A stretch of 64,000 nucleotides of DNA from Sulfurovum sp. UBA4779 (GCA_002403155.1 DHHF01000006.1:124001-188000); one strand, 5' to 3'; positions 24,231-33,135 are shown, numbered from the stretch's first letter. Numbers and translations: made by a program. Notes: a model not told the origin generated them from the letters alone.

Positions 24231-26219
24231 TTAAAGTTCGCACTCCTCAAGCTTCACTTCACGGTACGCTACTCCCATCAGTTTGCAAGCGCGTTTCATG
24301 ATCCCTTCTTGGGTAAATCCGAACTTTTCAAAAAGCTGTTCTGCCGGCGCAGAGGCGCCAAAACTTTCCATGCCAAGCACATCATCGGCATATCGGTAGT
24401 ACTCTGTAGCCGTTGCAGCTTCGACTGCCAAAACTTTTGTACTTGCATCAATCACCTGTGCTTTGTAGGCTTCGTCTTGCTCGTTGAAAAGGTCCATACA
24501 CGGCACGGATACCACATTGGCCTTGATTCCCAATGCAGTCAGGTAGCAAGCTGCTTGCAAACACGGCATCAATTCAGACCCTGAAGCCATCAGTGTTAGG
24601 TTTGCATTCTTTCGTTTCTTAACGATATATGCACCTTTTGATACATCGCCGAAATCCCTTTTTGGTTTAAGCGTTTTGAGTTTTTGGCGGGAAAGCACAA
24701 AACCGTGAGGCGCCTTGATGTTCAATGCACACTTCCAAGCCTCGATATTTTCCGTCGCATCCGCAGGACGCCATACATAGAAGTTTGGCATTGCCCTATA
24801 CTGGCTAAGCTGTTCGATCGGCTCATGCGTCGGGCCGTCTTCTCCGACCCCGATACTATCGTGCGTCCAAATAAAAAAGTTCTGGATACCGGACAATGCC
24901 GCAATACGCGCGCTGGGTTTTAGATAGTCGCTAAAGATAAAAAATGTTGCGTTAAATGGCATCACCGTGCCATACAATGCCATTGCATTGGTTATTGCGG
25001 CCATAGAGTGCTCCCGGATGCCAAAATGCATATTTTTGCCTTTCGGAAAATCGCCCATATTTTTTAATTCTGTTTTGTTTGACGGAGCAAGATCGGCAGA
25101 CCCCCCGATGAAACCGGGGATTGCCGTTGCTATGGCATTGAGAATTTTTCCGTTGGAATCTCTGGTTGCCATCTCTTTGTCATTGGTAAAATCTGGAAAA
25201 TTGATCGCTGATAAATCGGGGTTGAGCAGTCTTTCCAGCGCTTCGTTTTGTTCGATAAGCGGCGCCTCTTTTTGTCTGTGGATCCACTCTTTTTCTGCCA
25301 ATTCACCCTCTTCCAGCGCGCATCTGAAACGTACCAACACATCTTCAGGGATATAGAATTTCTCATCCGCAGAAAAGCCCAATTTTTCCTTGGATACCCT
25401 AATCGTCTCTTCTCCTAGCGGTGCTCCGTGTGTTTCATGGCTTCCCTCTAGCCCCTCTGCATATCTTCCTATGATTGTATTGGCAATGATGATCGTCGGC
25501 TTGGCTGCCTCTTTGATTTCGTGCAGCGCTTTGTCGATATCATCATAACAATGCCCGTTGATTTTGATCACATTCCAATTTTGGGCTTCAAAACGTTTTG
25601 CGACATCCTCGCTCCATGCAATTTTTGTATCGCCCTCTATGGTAATTTCATTGCTGTCATAGATCAGCACAAGGTCTTTAAGCTCAAGACGTCCGGCCAA
25701 AGCACATGCTTCATAGCTGATCCCCTCTTGCAGGTCCCCGTCACCGCAAAAACAATACACCTTATGATCAATCAGTTTGCAAGTTTCCGAGTTTACCTGA
25801 TTTGCCGTATAGGCTTGCGCCATAGCAAAACCGACGGCATTGGCAACCCCCTGCCCCAAAGGCCCGGTCGTAATCTCTACCCCCGGCGTATGGCCATACT
25901 CAGGATGCCCCGGGGTTTTAGAATCAAGCTGACGAAAGTTTTTAAGATCATCAATGCTCACATCATATCCCCAAAGATGAAGCAATGAATAAATCAATGC
26001 AGACGCATGCCCTCCCGAAAAAACCAGTCTGTCCCTGTTGAGCCACTGAGGATTTTTCGGATTATGATTAAGATGTTCGCTTAATACAACTGCAATGTCA
26101 GCCAGTCCCATCGGCGCACCGGGGTGCCCGGAGTTTGCTTGCTGTACCATATCTGCTGCTAAAAATCGAATGGTGTTGGCCATCTTTCGGCGCATGCTGT
26201 TCTGCTCTGTCATTACCAT
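24231..26219 (-). CDS. tkt: Transketolase
   Basis: A 662-aa thiamine-diphosphate enzyme of the pentose phosphate and Calvin-type sugar interconversions. Visible: QANSGHPGAPMGLADIAVVL, TPGHPEYGHTPGVEITTGPL, the ThDP motif FCGDGDLQEGISYEACALAG, GSHETHGAPLG, and the pyrimidine domain with FGIREHSMAAITNAMALYG and SIGVGEDGPTHEPIEQL. The ATG at 26219 has AGGATAGTTAC in front; a second ATG at 26213 fits less well. It lies 4 bp after ispA and is co-transcribed with it. Confidence 0.97.
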   Translation of the reverse strand: MVMTEQNSMRRKMANTIRFLAADMVQQANSGHPGAPMGLADIAVVLSEHLNHNPKNPQWLNRDRLVFSGGHASALIYSLLHLWGYDVSIDDLKNFRQLDSKTPGHPEYGHTPGVEITTGPLGQGVANAVGFAMAQAYTANQVNSETCKLIDHKVYCFCGDGDLQEGISYEACALAGRLELKDLVLIYDSNEITIEGDTKIAWSEDVAKRFEAQNWNVIKINGHCYDDIDKALHEIKEAAKPTIIIANTIIGRYAEGLEGSHETHGAPLGEETIRVSKEKLGFSADEKFYIPEDVLVRFRCALEEGELAEKEWIHRQKEAPLIEQNEALERLLNPDLSAINFPDFTNDKEMATRDSNGKILNAIATAIPGFIGGSADLAPSNKTELKNMGDFPKGKNMHFGIREHSMAAITNAMALYGTVMPFNATFFIFSDYLKPSARIAALSGIQNFFIWTHDSIGVGEDGPTHEPIEQLSQYRAMPNFYVWRPADATENIEAWKCALNIKAPHGFVLSRQKLKTLKPKRDFGDVSKGAYIVKKRKNANLTLMASGSELMPCLQAACYLTALGIKANVVSVPCMDLFNEQDEAYKAQVIDASTKVLAVEAATATEYYRYADDVLGMESFGASAPAEQLFEKFGFTQEGIMKRACKLMGVAYREVKLEECEL

Positions 26220-26223
26220 GTAA

Positions 26224-27075
26224 CTATCCTTTGTGTCTATGTAAATATTGATTTATGAGGGGGTGCAAAGCTGTTTTGAGCTTCTCATCGAAAGCTTCAA
26301 ATCGTCTTTGTAAATCTTTTGCCAGTGTATCGGCTTGCGCCATGCTCTCTTCCAGTCCCAAAAGATTGACAAAGCTATTTTTGTCATTATCGTTTTTTGT
26401 CGTTTTCCCGGACTCTTCTTCATTTTGCGTTGCATCGATAATATCGTCTTGTATCTGAAAAAGCAATCCCAAATCTATCCCGAAAGCGTACAGCTCCTCT
26501 TGCGTCTTTTTCTCCAGGCAAACAATCACCGCACCCATCTGCAAACTTGCGGCGATAAGTTTTGCGGTTTTATTGATATGCAAAAATTTGACCTGTTCAA
26601 TATCCAGCGGTTTGTTTTCAAAATAGCAGTCGATCGCCTGCCCCAATACCATGCCCCTGCTTCCCCCGTTATAGGCAAGCAGTTCAACCAGCTTTATTTT
26701 TACATCATCACGCAGCGGTGCCTTGGCGATAAGATAAAAAGCATCGGTATTCAGCGCATCGCCGGCAAGGATGGCAGTCGTTTCATCATAGCGTTTATGC
26801 AGTGTCATATGCCCCCGGCGCAAATCGGCATTATCCATCGCCGGCAAATCATCATGGATCAAAGAATAGGTATGAAACATCTCCAAAGAAAGTGCCACGG
26901 GCAAAGCAGAAGAGTAGAGCATAGGCGCATAGGCTTCGACGATGCTCAGCAGCAGCATAGGGCGAAATCGCTTGCCCCCTGCATCCAGCATTGCAGCCAA
27001 AGCCTCTTCGTAGATGGGATGAAAACTTGGCACACGGGGCAAATTTTCTTTCAAGTAGGTTTCAAATCTTTGCAT
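26224..27075 (-). CDS. ispA: Polyprenyl (farnesyl/geranylgeranyl) diphosphate synthase
   Basis: A 283-aa trans-prenyltransferase. The first aspartate-rich motif is in LIHDDLPAMDNADLRRG and the second in LLFQIQDDIIDATQNEEESG; GKRFRPMLLLSIVEA binds the IPP. The residues just before the first motif (EMFHTYSL) have aromatic F/Y near positions -4/-5, typical of short-chain products, so farnesyl (C15) or geranylgeranyl (C20) diphosphate is likely. Length fits IspA. It feeds quinone and undecaprenyl synthesis. First gene of the ispA-tkt pair. Confidence 0.9.
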   Translation of the reverse strand: MQRFETYLKENLPRVPSFHPIYEEALAAMLDAGGKRFRPMLLLSIVEAYAPMLYSSALPVALSLEMFHTYSLIHDDLPAMDNADLRRGHMTLHKRYDETTAILAGDALNTDAFYLIAKAPLRDDVKIKLVELLAYNGGSRGMVLGQAIDCYFENKPLDIEQVKFLHINKTAKLIAASLQMGAVIVCLEKKTQEELYAFGIDLGLLFQIQDDIIDATQNEEESGKTTKNDNDKNSFVNLLGLEESMAQADTLAKDLQRRFEAFDEKLKTALHPLINQYLHRHKG

Positions 27076-27234
27076 CGATACTCTTTGGGTTTGGTTGATA
27101 AAATTATATCCAATTAGGATAAAACAACCCTATACAAAATTGATATGGCCAAACAATATCCGTCCGAATCTTTTGCAGTATCGTATCAGGAATGACTCTT
27201 TGGCAAACAGAGGCTCTTTGATACGCTGTTAGAT

Positions 27235-27552
27235 TTATTTCCATAGCTGTATCGGCGAAGTGGCAACAGTGCAGTGAGAGAGCAGTTTGCCATGTTCAAC
27301 AATAAACTTCTCGATCGCCTCTTGGGTATCAACGGCTTCAATGACAATCGGCAACCCCTCCAGCAAATCCGCCAAACGAATCTGACGCACCTGCTTTGAG
27401 CTTCCATACCCCATAATCCCCCGCATTACCGTTACTCCCTGGATCGACGCTTCATGCAAGTTCTCAACAATCTGACGAAAAAGAACATTTCCTTCATATG
27501 CATAATCTTCAGCAGTAAAAATAGTAAGACGCAATCCTTTGACAAAATCCAT
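27235..27552 (-). CDS. DUF190 family protein
   Basis: A 105-aa PII-like small protein: RLTIFTAEDYAYEGNVLFRQ, IVENLHEASIQGVTVMRGIM, GYGSSKQVRQIRLADLLEGL, LPIVIEAVDTQEAIEKF. This is the DUF190 pattern. It lies 18 bp after crcB, and the pair is common, suggesting a role in fluoride tolerance or regulation of the channel. The 159 bp between this gene and ispA contain no gene; a loose repeat (cgtatca/tgatacg, 27182-27225) is the only structure seen. Confidence 0.85.
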   Translation of the reverse strand: MDFVKGLRLTIFTAEDYAYEGNVLFRQIVENLHEASIQGVTVMRGIMGYGSSKQVRQIRLADLLEGLPIVIEAVDTQEAIEKFIVEHGKLLSHCTVATSPIQLWK

Positions 27553-27570
27553 TGATACTTCCTTTTTGCT

Positions 27571-27942
27571 TTAAAGCATTCTTGCAGCCATTATCCCGCC
27601 CATTCCCGCAGCAAATCCGGCAATCACCGTTAAAAACAGGTTGAGAACCGCTTTGATGCTTTCTCCATTGATCGCCAGCGAGAGCGTTTCAAAAGCAAAG
27701 GAACTAAACGTTGTAAATCCGCCCAAAAATCCGGTCACAACCAAAAGTCTTATAGCGGGAGAGACCGTCAGTCTCTCCACTGCGATTGTCATAAAAAAAA
27801 GAATCAAAAAAGATCCGATCACATTCACAACAAGCGTACCGTAGGGAAAATTTTTGCCGCACAGCAAAGCACAGCTTATCCCCGTTGCATAACGGGCAAT
27901 ACTGCCGACTCCCCCGCCGATAAACACTGCAAGCCATTCCAT
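27571..27942 (-). CDS. crcB: Fluoride ion channel CrcB (Fluc)
   Basis: A 123-aa protein with four helices. It shows FIGGGVGSIARYATG, FPYGTLVVNVIGSFLILFF (the asparagine of the pore), and TGFLGGFTTFSSFAFET, the signature of Fluc channels that export fluoride as antiparallel dimers. A single gene is present, so the channel is probably a homodimer. No fluoride riboswitch is seen in front of it. GAGGGAGCAATAAAAACAG precedes the ATG. Confidence 0.93.
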   Translation of the reverse strand: MEWLAVFIGGGVGSIARYATGISCALLCGKNFPYGTLVVNVIGSFLILFFMTIAVERLTVSPAIRLLVVTGFLGGFTTFSSFAFETLSLAINGESIKAVLNLFLTVIAGFAAGMGGIMAARML

Positions 27943-28053
27943 CTGTTTTTATTGCTCCCTCTTCTAAAAAAGATAAAACATTTTAACACAAATATAAAAT
28001 AAAACACATTTTAAGCCGTTTTGCAGCATACCAGCCCTTCAAACAAAACAATG

Positions 28054-28578
28054 TTACGGTTTCATAGAAACGGCACATTTGCCGGCTATCTCATCAATAA
28101 TCTCGTTTATCTGCTTGGAAGAAACATCTACAATGACATCTGCCACTTCTTTGTAAGCTTTTTCCCGCTCTTTGTAAAGTTTTTTTGCCTCTTTTTCTTT
28201 GGCAAACAAAGGCCTTTTAGCAAGTTTTGCTTTGGCGTTTTTGGCATTTTTGAGCCGTTTGAGTATCCATTCAAACGGAGCATCCAACAATACAACCGTC
28301 CCCAGCGCTTTAAGATTGTTTACTTTGTAAAAGCCGCCCCCGCAGCTTATGAGCGTCTCATCCACACATTTCTCTATCCAATCGGCAGTTGCTTGCTCTT
28401 GCGCTCTAAAATAGGCTTCGCCCTCTTTTTCAAATATTTTTTTAATCTCTTTGTTTTCTTTTGATTCGATCAGATCGTCCGTATCGATAATATAGGTACC
28501 GTATTTTTTGGCAAAAGCACGTGCCGTCGTCCCTTTCCCCACTCCCATAAAACCTATAAATATAATATTTTTTTTCAA
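28054..28578 (-). CDS. aroK: Shikimate kinase
   Basis: A 174-aa kinase phosphorylating shikimate at position 3. The P-loop is IGFMGVGKGTTARAFA, followed by IIDTDDLIES (magnesium and shikimate site), EAYFRAQEQ, and SCGGGFYKV (the GGG shikimate-binding motif). RPLF forms the lid arginine region. Length is normal. It stands alone, with 71 bp before the next minus-strand gene. Confidence 0.94.
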   Translation of the reverse strand: MKKNIIFIGFMGVGKGTTARAFAKKYGTYIIDTDDLIESKENKEIKKIFEKEGEAYFRAQEQATADWIEKCVDETLISCGGGFYKVNNLKALGTVVLLDAPFEWILKRLKNAKNAKAKLAKRPLFAKEKEAKKLYKEREKAYKEVADVIVDVSSKQINEIIDEIAGKCAVSMKP

Positions 28579-28649
28579 ATCTTGACCCTTTGCTTCTTAC
28601 GTTAAACGTATTTGTTTAGTGTTGCTTTTTATTCGTCCCAAGCCGATAA

Positions 28650-28889
28650 TTACACCATGTTGTAACGTGCAATAATTCTTTTTAGCCGCTTGCGCAGATT
28701 TTTAAGCGCCTCTACGGCATTTTTGCCTTCTGCAATGAGGGATTCGAATTCGTCAAATTGGATTTTTGCAACCCAGCCGATTTTAGTATGAAATTTAATG
28801 CCCACAAAACGCACTTCGCCATAATGCTCTTTTGCCATTTTATAGATACGCTCGATCCTTCCCTCTACCGTTTTGACTTCTTTGCTCAT
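28650..28889 (-). CDS. Hypothetical protein (79 aa)
   Basis: Small soluble basic protein: MSKEVKTVEGRIERIYKMAK, then RFVGIKFHTKIGWVAKIQFD and EFESLIAEGKNAVEALKNLR ending in a basic helix (KRLKRIIARY). I do not recognise the family. The middle strands plus helices recall small alpha-beta domains, nothing more. ATG 28889 has AAGGG seven bases in front; the frame can be read two codons earlier from a TTG. It ends 71 bp upstream of aroK. Confidence 0.65.
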   Translation of the reverse strand: MSKEVKTVEGRIERIYKMAKEHYGEVRFVGIKFHTKIGWVAKIQFDEFESLIAEGKNAVEALKNLRKRLKRIIARYNMV

Positions 28890-28976
28890 CGTCAACCCTT
28901 TTTAGCACAATTATAACATAAGCCAAAACATAGAACAAAAAACCCTCAAGAAAAATACCTACCATTTGAAAAACAC

Positions 28977-30302
28977 TTAAACTTTTAGTTGCTGCCATTT
29001 GCCTTTTTCAAACACAACCCAAAGCCAAATTGCTTTCACAAACGTATCGCATATCATCGCCAAATAAACCCATACAATAGACTCAAAATAAAAAGTAAGC
29101 ACGAATGCAGGAAGGATGCGGATAAACCAAAGCGAAACAAGGTTGATTTTGAGGGTTCTTTTTGTATCCCCTGCACCCCTAAGCGCTCCGGATAAGACAA
29201 AGTTGAAAGCCAACGGAATCTGCGAAAATCCCACAACACGCAAATAAAGGCTTGCCTCTTCGATCGTCTGCGTATCGTCCGTAAAAAACCGAACAATCTT
29301 TTCAGGAACAAAGATCATAAAAAAAGAAAGAAAAAACATAAACCCTATCGTATACTTCAGTACAAGCAACACATCTTCTTTGGCTTGCTGCGGCTTTTTG
29401 GCCCCCAACCCTTGCCCCATCAAAGCCATCGCCGCAATCGTAAATCCGATACCGGGCATAAAAGCCAATCCCTCTACCCTCAATCCTATCTGATATCCTG
29501 CCAACGCTTCGGTGCCGTACCGTGCAATGATTGCCGTAAAAAGCATAAAGCTTCCAAATGTCAGTAGCCGTTCAAACGACGCGGGGATTCCCACTTTCAG
29601 GGCACGACGAAGCAAAGATACACTATAGCGCAGCAAAGGAGTAAAACGCGTATATCGGCGCATATAAAGAAAAACATATACCGTCACTTCAAGGAGGTTG
29701 ACCATCACCGTCCCGACGGCCGCACCCCTCACGCCAAGCTCCGGAAAACCCCAATTTCCAAAAATCAAAAGATAATTCAACCAAATATTGAGCAAGATCG
29801 AGATGACTTTTATCTTCATGGGTGTTTTGGTGTCGCCTGCAGAATTGAGTGCTGAGATAAAAACCGATTTCACAAAAAGAAAAGGTATCATCAAGGTAAG
29901 CAATTGCACATAGGAAATACCCAAATTTGTCACCAGAGGATCGGTTCCGAGCCAAATATAAATCTTTTCAGAAAAAACATACCATAGCCCGCTTGCAGGC
30001 ACACTTAAAAAAACCGCAAACCAAAGCAGCGTAGAAAGCCCCAGGGAGGCACGCTTGATCTGTTTTGCGCCTATAAATCTGGATAAAAGTGCGCCGGTTC
30101 CTACATGCAGCATCGTTAAAACCCCAAAAACCAGCATCAATGACTGAAGCCCAAGCCCTACCGCTGCAACGGCAAATGCAGAAAGCCGGCCCACCATGAT
30201 AAGATCGATAATCACCTGCAGCATATCAAGCAGCGAATTGATCGCCGCAGGGACAGAAAGCCGGAGTATTTTTTGATGCTTGGAAGGAAAGTATCGTATC
30301 AA
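28977..30302 (-). CDS. MATE-family efflux transporter
   Basis: About 441 aa with twelve helices. It begins (after a basic lead LIRYFPSKHQKILRLS) with VPAAINSLLDMLQVIIDLIM, then VGRLSAFAVAAVGLGLQSLM, the MATE N-terminal pattern; later SALNSAGDTKTPMKIKVISI and LSGALRGAGDTKRTLKINL are the paired MATE signatures. It exports cationic compounds with sodium or proton exchange. No ATG is in a suitable place: the frame is open to 30584, but that extension overlaps the upstream gene in another frame. TTG 30302, 17 bp after the upstream stop, is the best start I can find, although its ribosome site is weak. Confidence 0.83.
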   Translation of the reverse strand: MIRYFPSKHQKILRLSVPAAINSLLDMLQVIIDLIMVGRLSAFAVAAVGLGLQSLMLVFGVLTMLHVGTGALLSRFIGAKQIKRASLGLSTLLWFAVFLSVPASGLWYVFSEKIYIWLGTDPLVTNLGISYVQLLTLMIPFLFVKSVFISALNSAGDTKTPMKIKVISILLNIWLNYLLIFGNWGFPELGVRGAAVGTVMVNLLEVTVYVFLYMRRYTRFTPLLRYSVSLLRRALKVGIPASFERLLTFGSFMLFTAIIARYGTEALAGYQIGLRVEGLAFMPGIGFTIAAMALMGQGLGAKKPQQAKEDVLLVLKYTIGFMFFLSFFMIFVPEKIVRFFTDDTQTIEEASLYLRVVGFSQIPLAFNFVLSGALRGAGDTKRTLKINLVSLWFIRILPAFVLTFYFESIVWVYLAMICDTFVKAIWLWVVFEKGKWQQLKV

Positions 30303-30319
30303 AGGGGCTCTTTTGTTTT

Positions 30320-30682
30320 TTAAGATGATATCCCGGCGAGCGCAGAAAGATAAAAATACAATCCTGCAATCCCTGCACCGGCCCATCCCAAACTCCACAA
30401 AACTGCATCTATTTTTTTTTGAGACTGAAACATCTTGACTGTTTTGTATAAGACACCCATATAAAATATCAAAACAAAAATGACGGGGAAATAGGCCATA
30501 AACGTTAAATTGTGCTTTTTGGCTGCTATGTGCAGCGCTGCAAAAGAGGTATGGACAACTCCATACACCAAAAGAAATATACATGCCTGAAAAACAAAAA
30601 ATATAATCTTGGCTGCTTTTTCGTTTTGTCTGTCGTCATAATATTGCATCTGTTTTGCGGCCGATGTTACACTGTCGGCCAT
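30320..30682 (-). CDS. Hypothetical membrane protein (120 aa)
   Basis: A protein with three hydrophobic helices: IIFFVFQACIFLLVYGVV, TFMAYFPVIFVLIFYMGVLY and LWSLGWAGAGIAGLYFYLSA. It begins MADSVTSAAKQMQYYDD. I do not recognise it. ATG 30682 lies inside the DUF4389 gene (16-bp overlap); an alternative TTG at 30697 is less likely. Position between DUF4389 and MATE suggests a three-gene transcript, but no shared task can be read. Confidence 0.65.
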   Translation of the reverse strand: MADSVTSAAKQMQYYDDRQNEKAAKIIFFVFQACIFLLVYGVVHTSFAALHIAAKKHNLTFMAYFPVIFVLIFYMGVLYKTVKMFQSQKKIDAVLWSLGWAGAGIAGLYFYLSALAGISS

Positions 30683-30939
30683 TCGCCGGAAGGCCAAGGT
30701 TTTTTATCGCTGTTAAAACTCACATACAACACAAGCTCTTTGGAGTATTCTGATAAATTTTTTGTAAACTGCAGAAGCTGTTTGTTAGGCTCTTTACCTA
30801 TCCAGCTATAAATAAACTGGGTAATGGCGATCACAAAAAGTACCATTGAGATAAATCGTATCAAGATCAAATACAAAATTGTATAAAGCACCCTCTCGAT
30901 GCTGGGTTTTGGCTGCATAGTGTTCTGCGGGTTTTCCAT
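30667..30939 (-). CDS. DUF4389 family protein
   Basis: A 90-aa protein: RVLYTILYLILIRFISMVLF followed by VIAITQFIYSWIG, KEPNKQLLQFTKNLSEYSKE, LVLYVSFNSDKKPWPSGEWP. The KEPN and KPWPxxxWP segments are hallmarks of DUF4389. One or two helices near the N terminus, soluble tail. Function unknown. ATG 30939 is favoured over 30945 because AAAAGG then lies seven bases ahead. The stop is inside the next gene. Confidence 0.78.
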   Translation of the reverse strand: MENPQNTMQPKPSIERVLYTILYLILIRFISMVLFVIAITQFIYSWIGKEPNKQLLQFTKNLSEYSKELVLYVSFNSDKKPWPSGEWPTV

Positions 30940-31145
30940 AGCCATCCTTTTTGCTTTATTGTATCAAATTTCTTTATTTTTAGACATATAAAATGCCTGA
31001 ACTTGGAAAATACTGTCTGCACCGCCGCGGAAAACAGTCTATGCTTTCTTTGTGTATTTGTTTTTTGAAATCTCTTTGTTTTTATTATAAAATCTGTATT
31101 CTTATAAAAATAAACTAAAATAAAATGTCAAATAAAAGGCATCAA

Positions 31146-31661
31146 ATGAGACTGTTTGTCGCTTCTCCTGTTGTAATGGATCATTATATTGCTATCCGGA
31201 AAGATTTTGAGGGCATCATTGAAGGCAAATGGGTCAAAGAAAAAAATCTGCATCTTACATGGGTGTTTCTTGGGGACATTGAAGACATCAAGCCTCTTAT
31301 TGGGCAATTAAACCATATTTCGCCGTTAGAAAACGCTATCGATATTTCTGATTTGGGTTGTTTTGGAAGGCCGCCTAAAATTTTGTATGCCAAAACCCAA
31401 GAACAACCATTTTTCCATAAAGCAAAAGAGTTTGCAAGCGCAGGTTTTAAACTTGACGGTTTTCAGCCGCACATTACATTGTGCCGTATTAAAAAAATAC
31501 ATAACCATAAAGCTTACAACAAAATGATAAGGCACTATCAAGGCAAAATACTAGGCTCAGTAATGCCTCAGATTTTTCTTTATCAAAGCATACTGGATGA
31601 AAAAGGCCCAACCTATAAACGTTTATTTCACGGAAAAACGATCAAGGGACAGAAGTTTTAA
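31146..31661 (+). CDS. thpR: RNA 2',3'-cyclic phosphodiesterase (2H family)
   Basis: A 171-aa 2H phosphoesterase. The two catalytic motifs are NLHLTWVFLG (about 40) and FQPHITLCRI (about 110), H-x-T each. The start MRLFVASPVV is typical, so I use ATG 31146 with AAAAGG ahead instead of the ATG at 31125. The family hydrolyses 2',3'-cyclic phosphate ends of RNA or links tRNA halves in vitro. The gene stands alone and converges with thiG across a strong terminator. The 200 bp in front contain no gene, only AT-rich promoter-like sequence (TTATTATAAAATCTG). Confidence 0.88.
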   Translation: MRLFVASPVVMDHYIAIRKDFEGIIEGKWVKEKNLHLTWVFLGDIEDIKPLIGQLNHISPLENAIDISDLGCFGRPPKILYAKTQEQPFFHKAKEFASAGFKLDGFQPHITLCRIKKIHNHKAYNKMIRHYQGKILGSVMPQIFLYQSILDEKGPTYKRLFHGKTIKGQKF

Positions 31662-31675
31662 AATTTTATACAAAA

Positions 31676-31703
31676 AGCCGTATCTAAAATCTTAGATACG
31701 GCT
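31676..31703. terminator. Bidirectional terminator between thpR and thiG
   Basis: Perfect 12-bp inverted repeat agccgtatctaa/ttagatacggct with a four-base loop. On the minus strand TTTTTG follows, a classical end for thiG; on the plus strand it lies 14 bp after the thpR stop with a weaker T tract. Confidence 0.8.
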
Positions 31704-31731
31704 GTAGAAATTCAGTTCAGGCAAAAACACC

Positions 31732-32508
31732 TTAAAAGATCATCCCCTCCGCAGGCGATGAAGCGGTAGCAAACGGTTTTTTAGGAATGCGCCCGGCAAG
31801 ATAGCTCATGCGCCCTGCTTTGACGGCATATTTCATCGCTTCAGCCATCAAAATGGGGTTTTTGGCACCTGCAATGGCGGTATTGGTCAAAACGCCGTCC
31901 GCACCAAGCTCCATCGCTACGGCTGCATCCGAAGCGCAACCGATGCCTGCATCCACGATCACGGGTACGCTGACTGCCTCTTTGATAAAATGGACATTAA
32001 ACTTATTTTGAATCCCCAGCCCCGAACCGATAGGAGATGCCAAAGGCATCACCGCATGCGCTCCGGCATTCTCAAGTCTTTTTGCCATGATGGGATCGTC
32101 ACTGGTATAAGCCATGATGGTAAATCCGTCTTTTGCCAACACTTCGCACGCCTTAATCGTCTCTATCACATCCGGATAAAGCGTTTTTTGCGTATCGCCG
32201 ATCACTTCAAGCTTGATCAGATCGATCCCGGTCGCTTCACGGGTAAGCCTAAAAAGCGTAATCGCATCTTCCGCTGTTGTACATCCTGCAGAATTTGGAA
32301 GAAATTTAACATTCGTATCTTTAAAGTATGTCATCAAATTCTCTTCTTCGGGATTGGTGATGTTGACACGTCTCACCGCTACTGTGATCAATTCGCTTCC
32401 GCTTGCCAAAGTCGCATCCAGCGTTGTCTGAAAACTGTCGTACTTCCCTGATCCTACGATCAATCTGCTGTTAAATTCATACTTTCCGATTTTTAAAATG
32501 TCGCTCAT
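31732..32508 (-). CDS. thiG: Thiazole synthase
   Basis: A 258-aa TIM-barrel enzyme making the thiazole of thiamine from DXP, dehydroglycine and ThiS-thiocarboxylate. Visible: FNSRLIVGSGKYDSFQTTL, ITVAVRRVNI, the Schiff-base lysine in LIKLEVIGD, CEVLAKDGFTIMAYTSDDP, VMPLASPIGSGLG, and IVDAGIGCASDAAVAMELGA. Other thi genes are absent. No TPP riboswitch fits in the 41-bp gap before it. It is the last of nnr-purN-thiG. Confidence 0.96.
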   Translation of the reverse strand: MSDILKIGKYEFNSRLIVGSGKYDSFQTTLDATLASGSELITVAVRRVNITNPEEENLMTYFKDTNVKFLPNSAGCTTAEDAITLFRLTREATGIDLIKLEVIGDTQKTLYPDVIETIKACEVLAKDGFTIMAYTSDDPIMAKRLENAGAHAVMPLASPIGSGLGIQNKFNVHFIKEAVSVPVIVDAGIGCASDAAVAMELGADGVLTNTAIAGAKNPILMAEAMKYAVKAGRMSYLAGRIPKKPFATASSPAEGMIF

Positions 32509-32549
32509 GATACATTCCTTTTTATAATCTTGACGGGTTATAACACACC

Positions 32550-33101
32550 CTAACTTAAAATTTTTCTTATTGCCTCGGCAAGTGCTTCTTTTTCTATCGT
32601 GCGTATCTTATTGTCATACGCTTCAAAATCCAATCCTGCCTTTAAAATCTCTTTTTGCAGGATGATCTCTCCCCCGTCCAATTCACTGCTTACCCAATGC
32701 ACACTCACCCCGCCTTTCGGATAGTCGTCGTCATAGCTTTTTTCTATCGCATGAAGCCCTTTATGCCTGGGAAGCAACGAAGGATGCAGATTGATCGCGC
32801 GGACAGTTTCTGTAAAAACCGGTGTCAGTATGCGCATAAACCCCGCAAGTACGGTAAGATCCGGCTTGTAGTGTTGAAGTTTTTGCACCACTACCGCATC
32901 AAAGGCTTCCCTGCTTTCAAAATTTTTTGAATCGACCACTTCCAATGGGATGTCGGCTTCCTTGGCTATCTTGATACCTTCTGCATCGGGGTTGTTGGTC
33001 AGGGCTACGACTATTTCAAACTCTTGCGGGTACAGCGTGTTGACAATATGGGCGAAATTGGTCCCTTTGCCGCTAAAAAGTATTGCTATTTTTTTCTTCA
33101 T
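32550..33101 (-). CDS. purN: Phosphoribosylglycinamide formyltransferase (folate-dependent)
   Basis: A 183-aa GAR transformylase using 10-formyltetrahydrofolate. Visible: IAILFSGKGTNFAHIVN (GAR phosphate loop), VLAGFMRILTP, AINLHPSLLPRHKGLHAIE with the catalytic histidine, and VSVHWVSSELDGGEIILQ with the catalytic aspartate. Length is close to normal. It sits between nnr (34 bp before) and thiG (41 bp after). A second, formate-dependent GAR transformylase is present at 35101. Confidence 0.95.
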   Translation of the reverse strand: MKKKIAILFSGKGTNFAHIVNTLYPQEFEIVVALTNNPDAEGIKIAKEADIPLEVVDSKNFESREAFDAVVVQKLQHYKPDLTVLAGFMRILTPVFTETVRAINLHPSLLPRHKGLHAIEKSYDDDYPKGGVSVHWVSSELDGGEIILQKEILKAGLDFEAYDNKIRTIEKEALAEAIRKILS

Positions 33102-33135
33102 GGCGGCATTTTGGCATAAAAGCAGTAATAAACGG

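Noticed and set aside
26335..27117. Plus-strand open frame of 260 codons opposite ispA
   Set aside because: Shadow of the ispA coding frame; histidine/glutamine-rich and no ribosome site.
27182..27225. Inverted repeat cgtatca/tgatacg between ispA and DUF190
   Set aside because: Short seven-base arms with a 30-base interior and no T run; too weak to call.
30303..30584. N-terminal extension of the MATE transporter
   Set aside because: It overlaps the 120-aa membrane protein in another frame and has shadow composition; MATE homology starts near 30290.
32509..32549. TPP riboswitch in front of thiG
   Set aside because: Only 41 bp separate purN and thiG, and none of the THI-box core is present.
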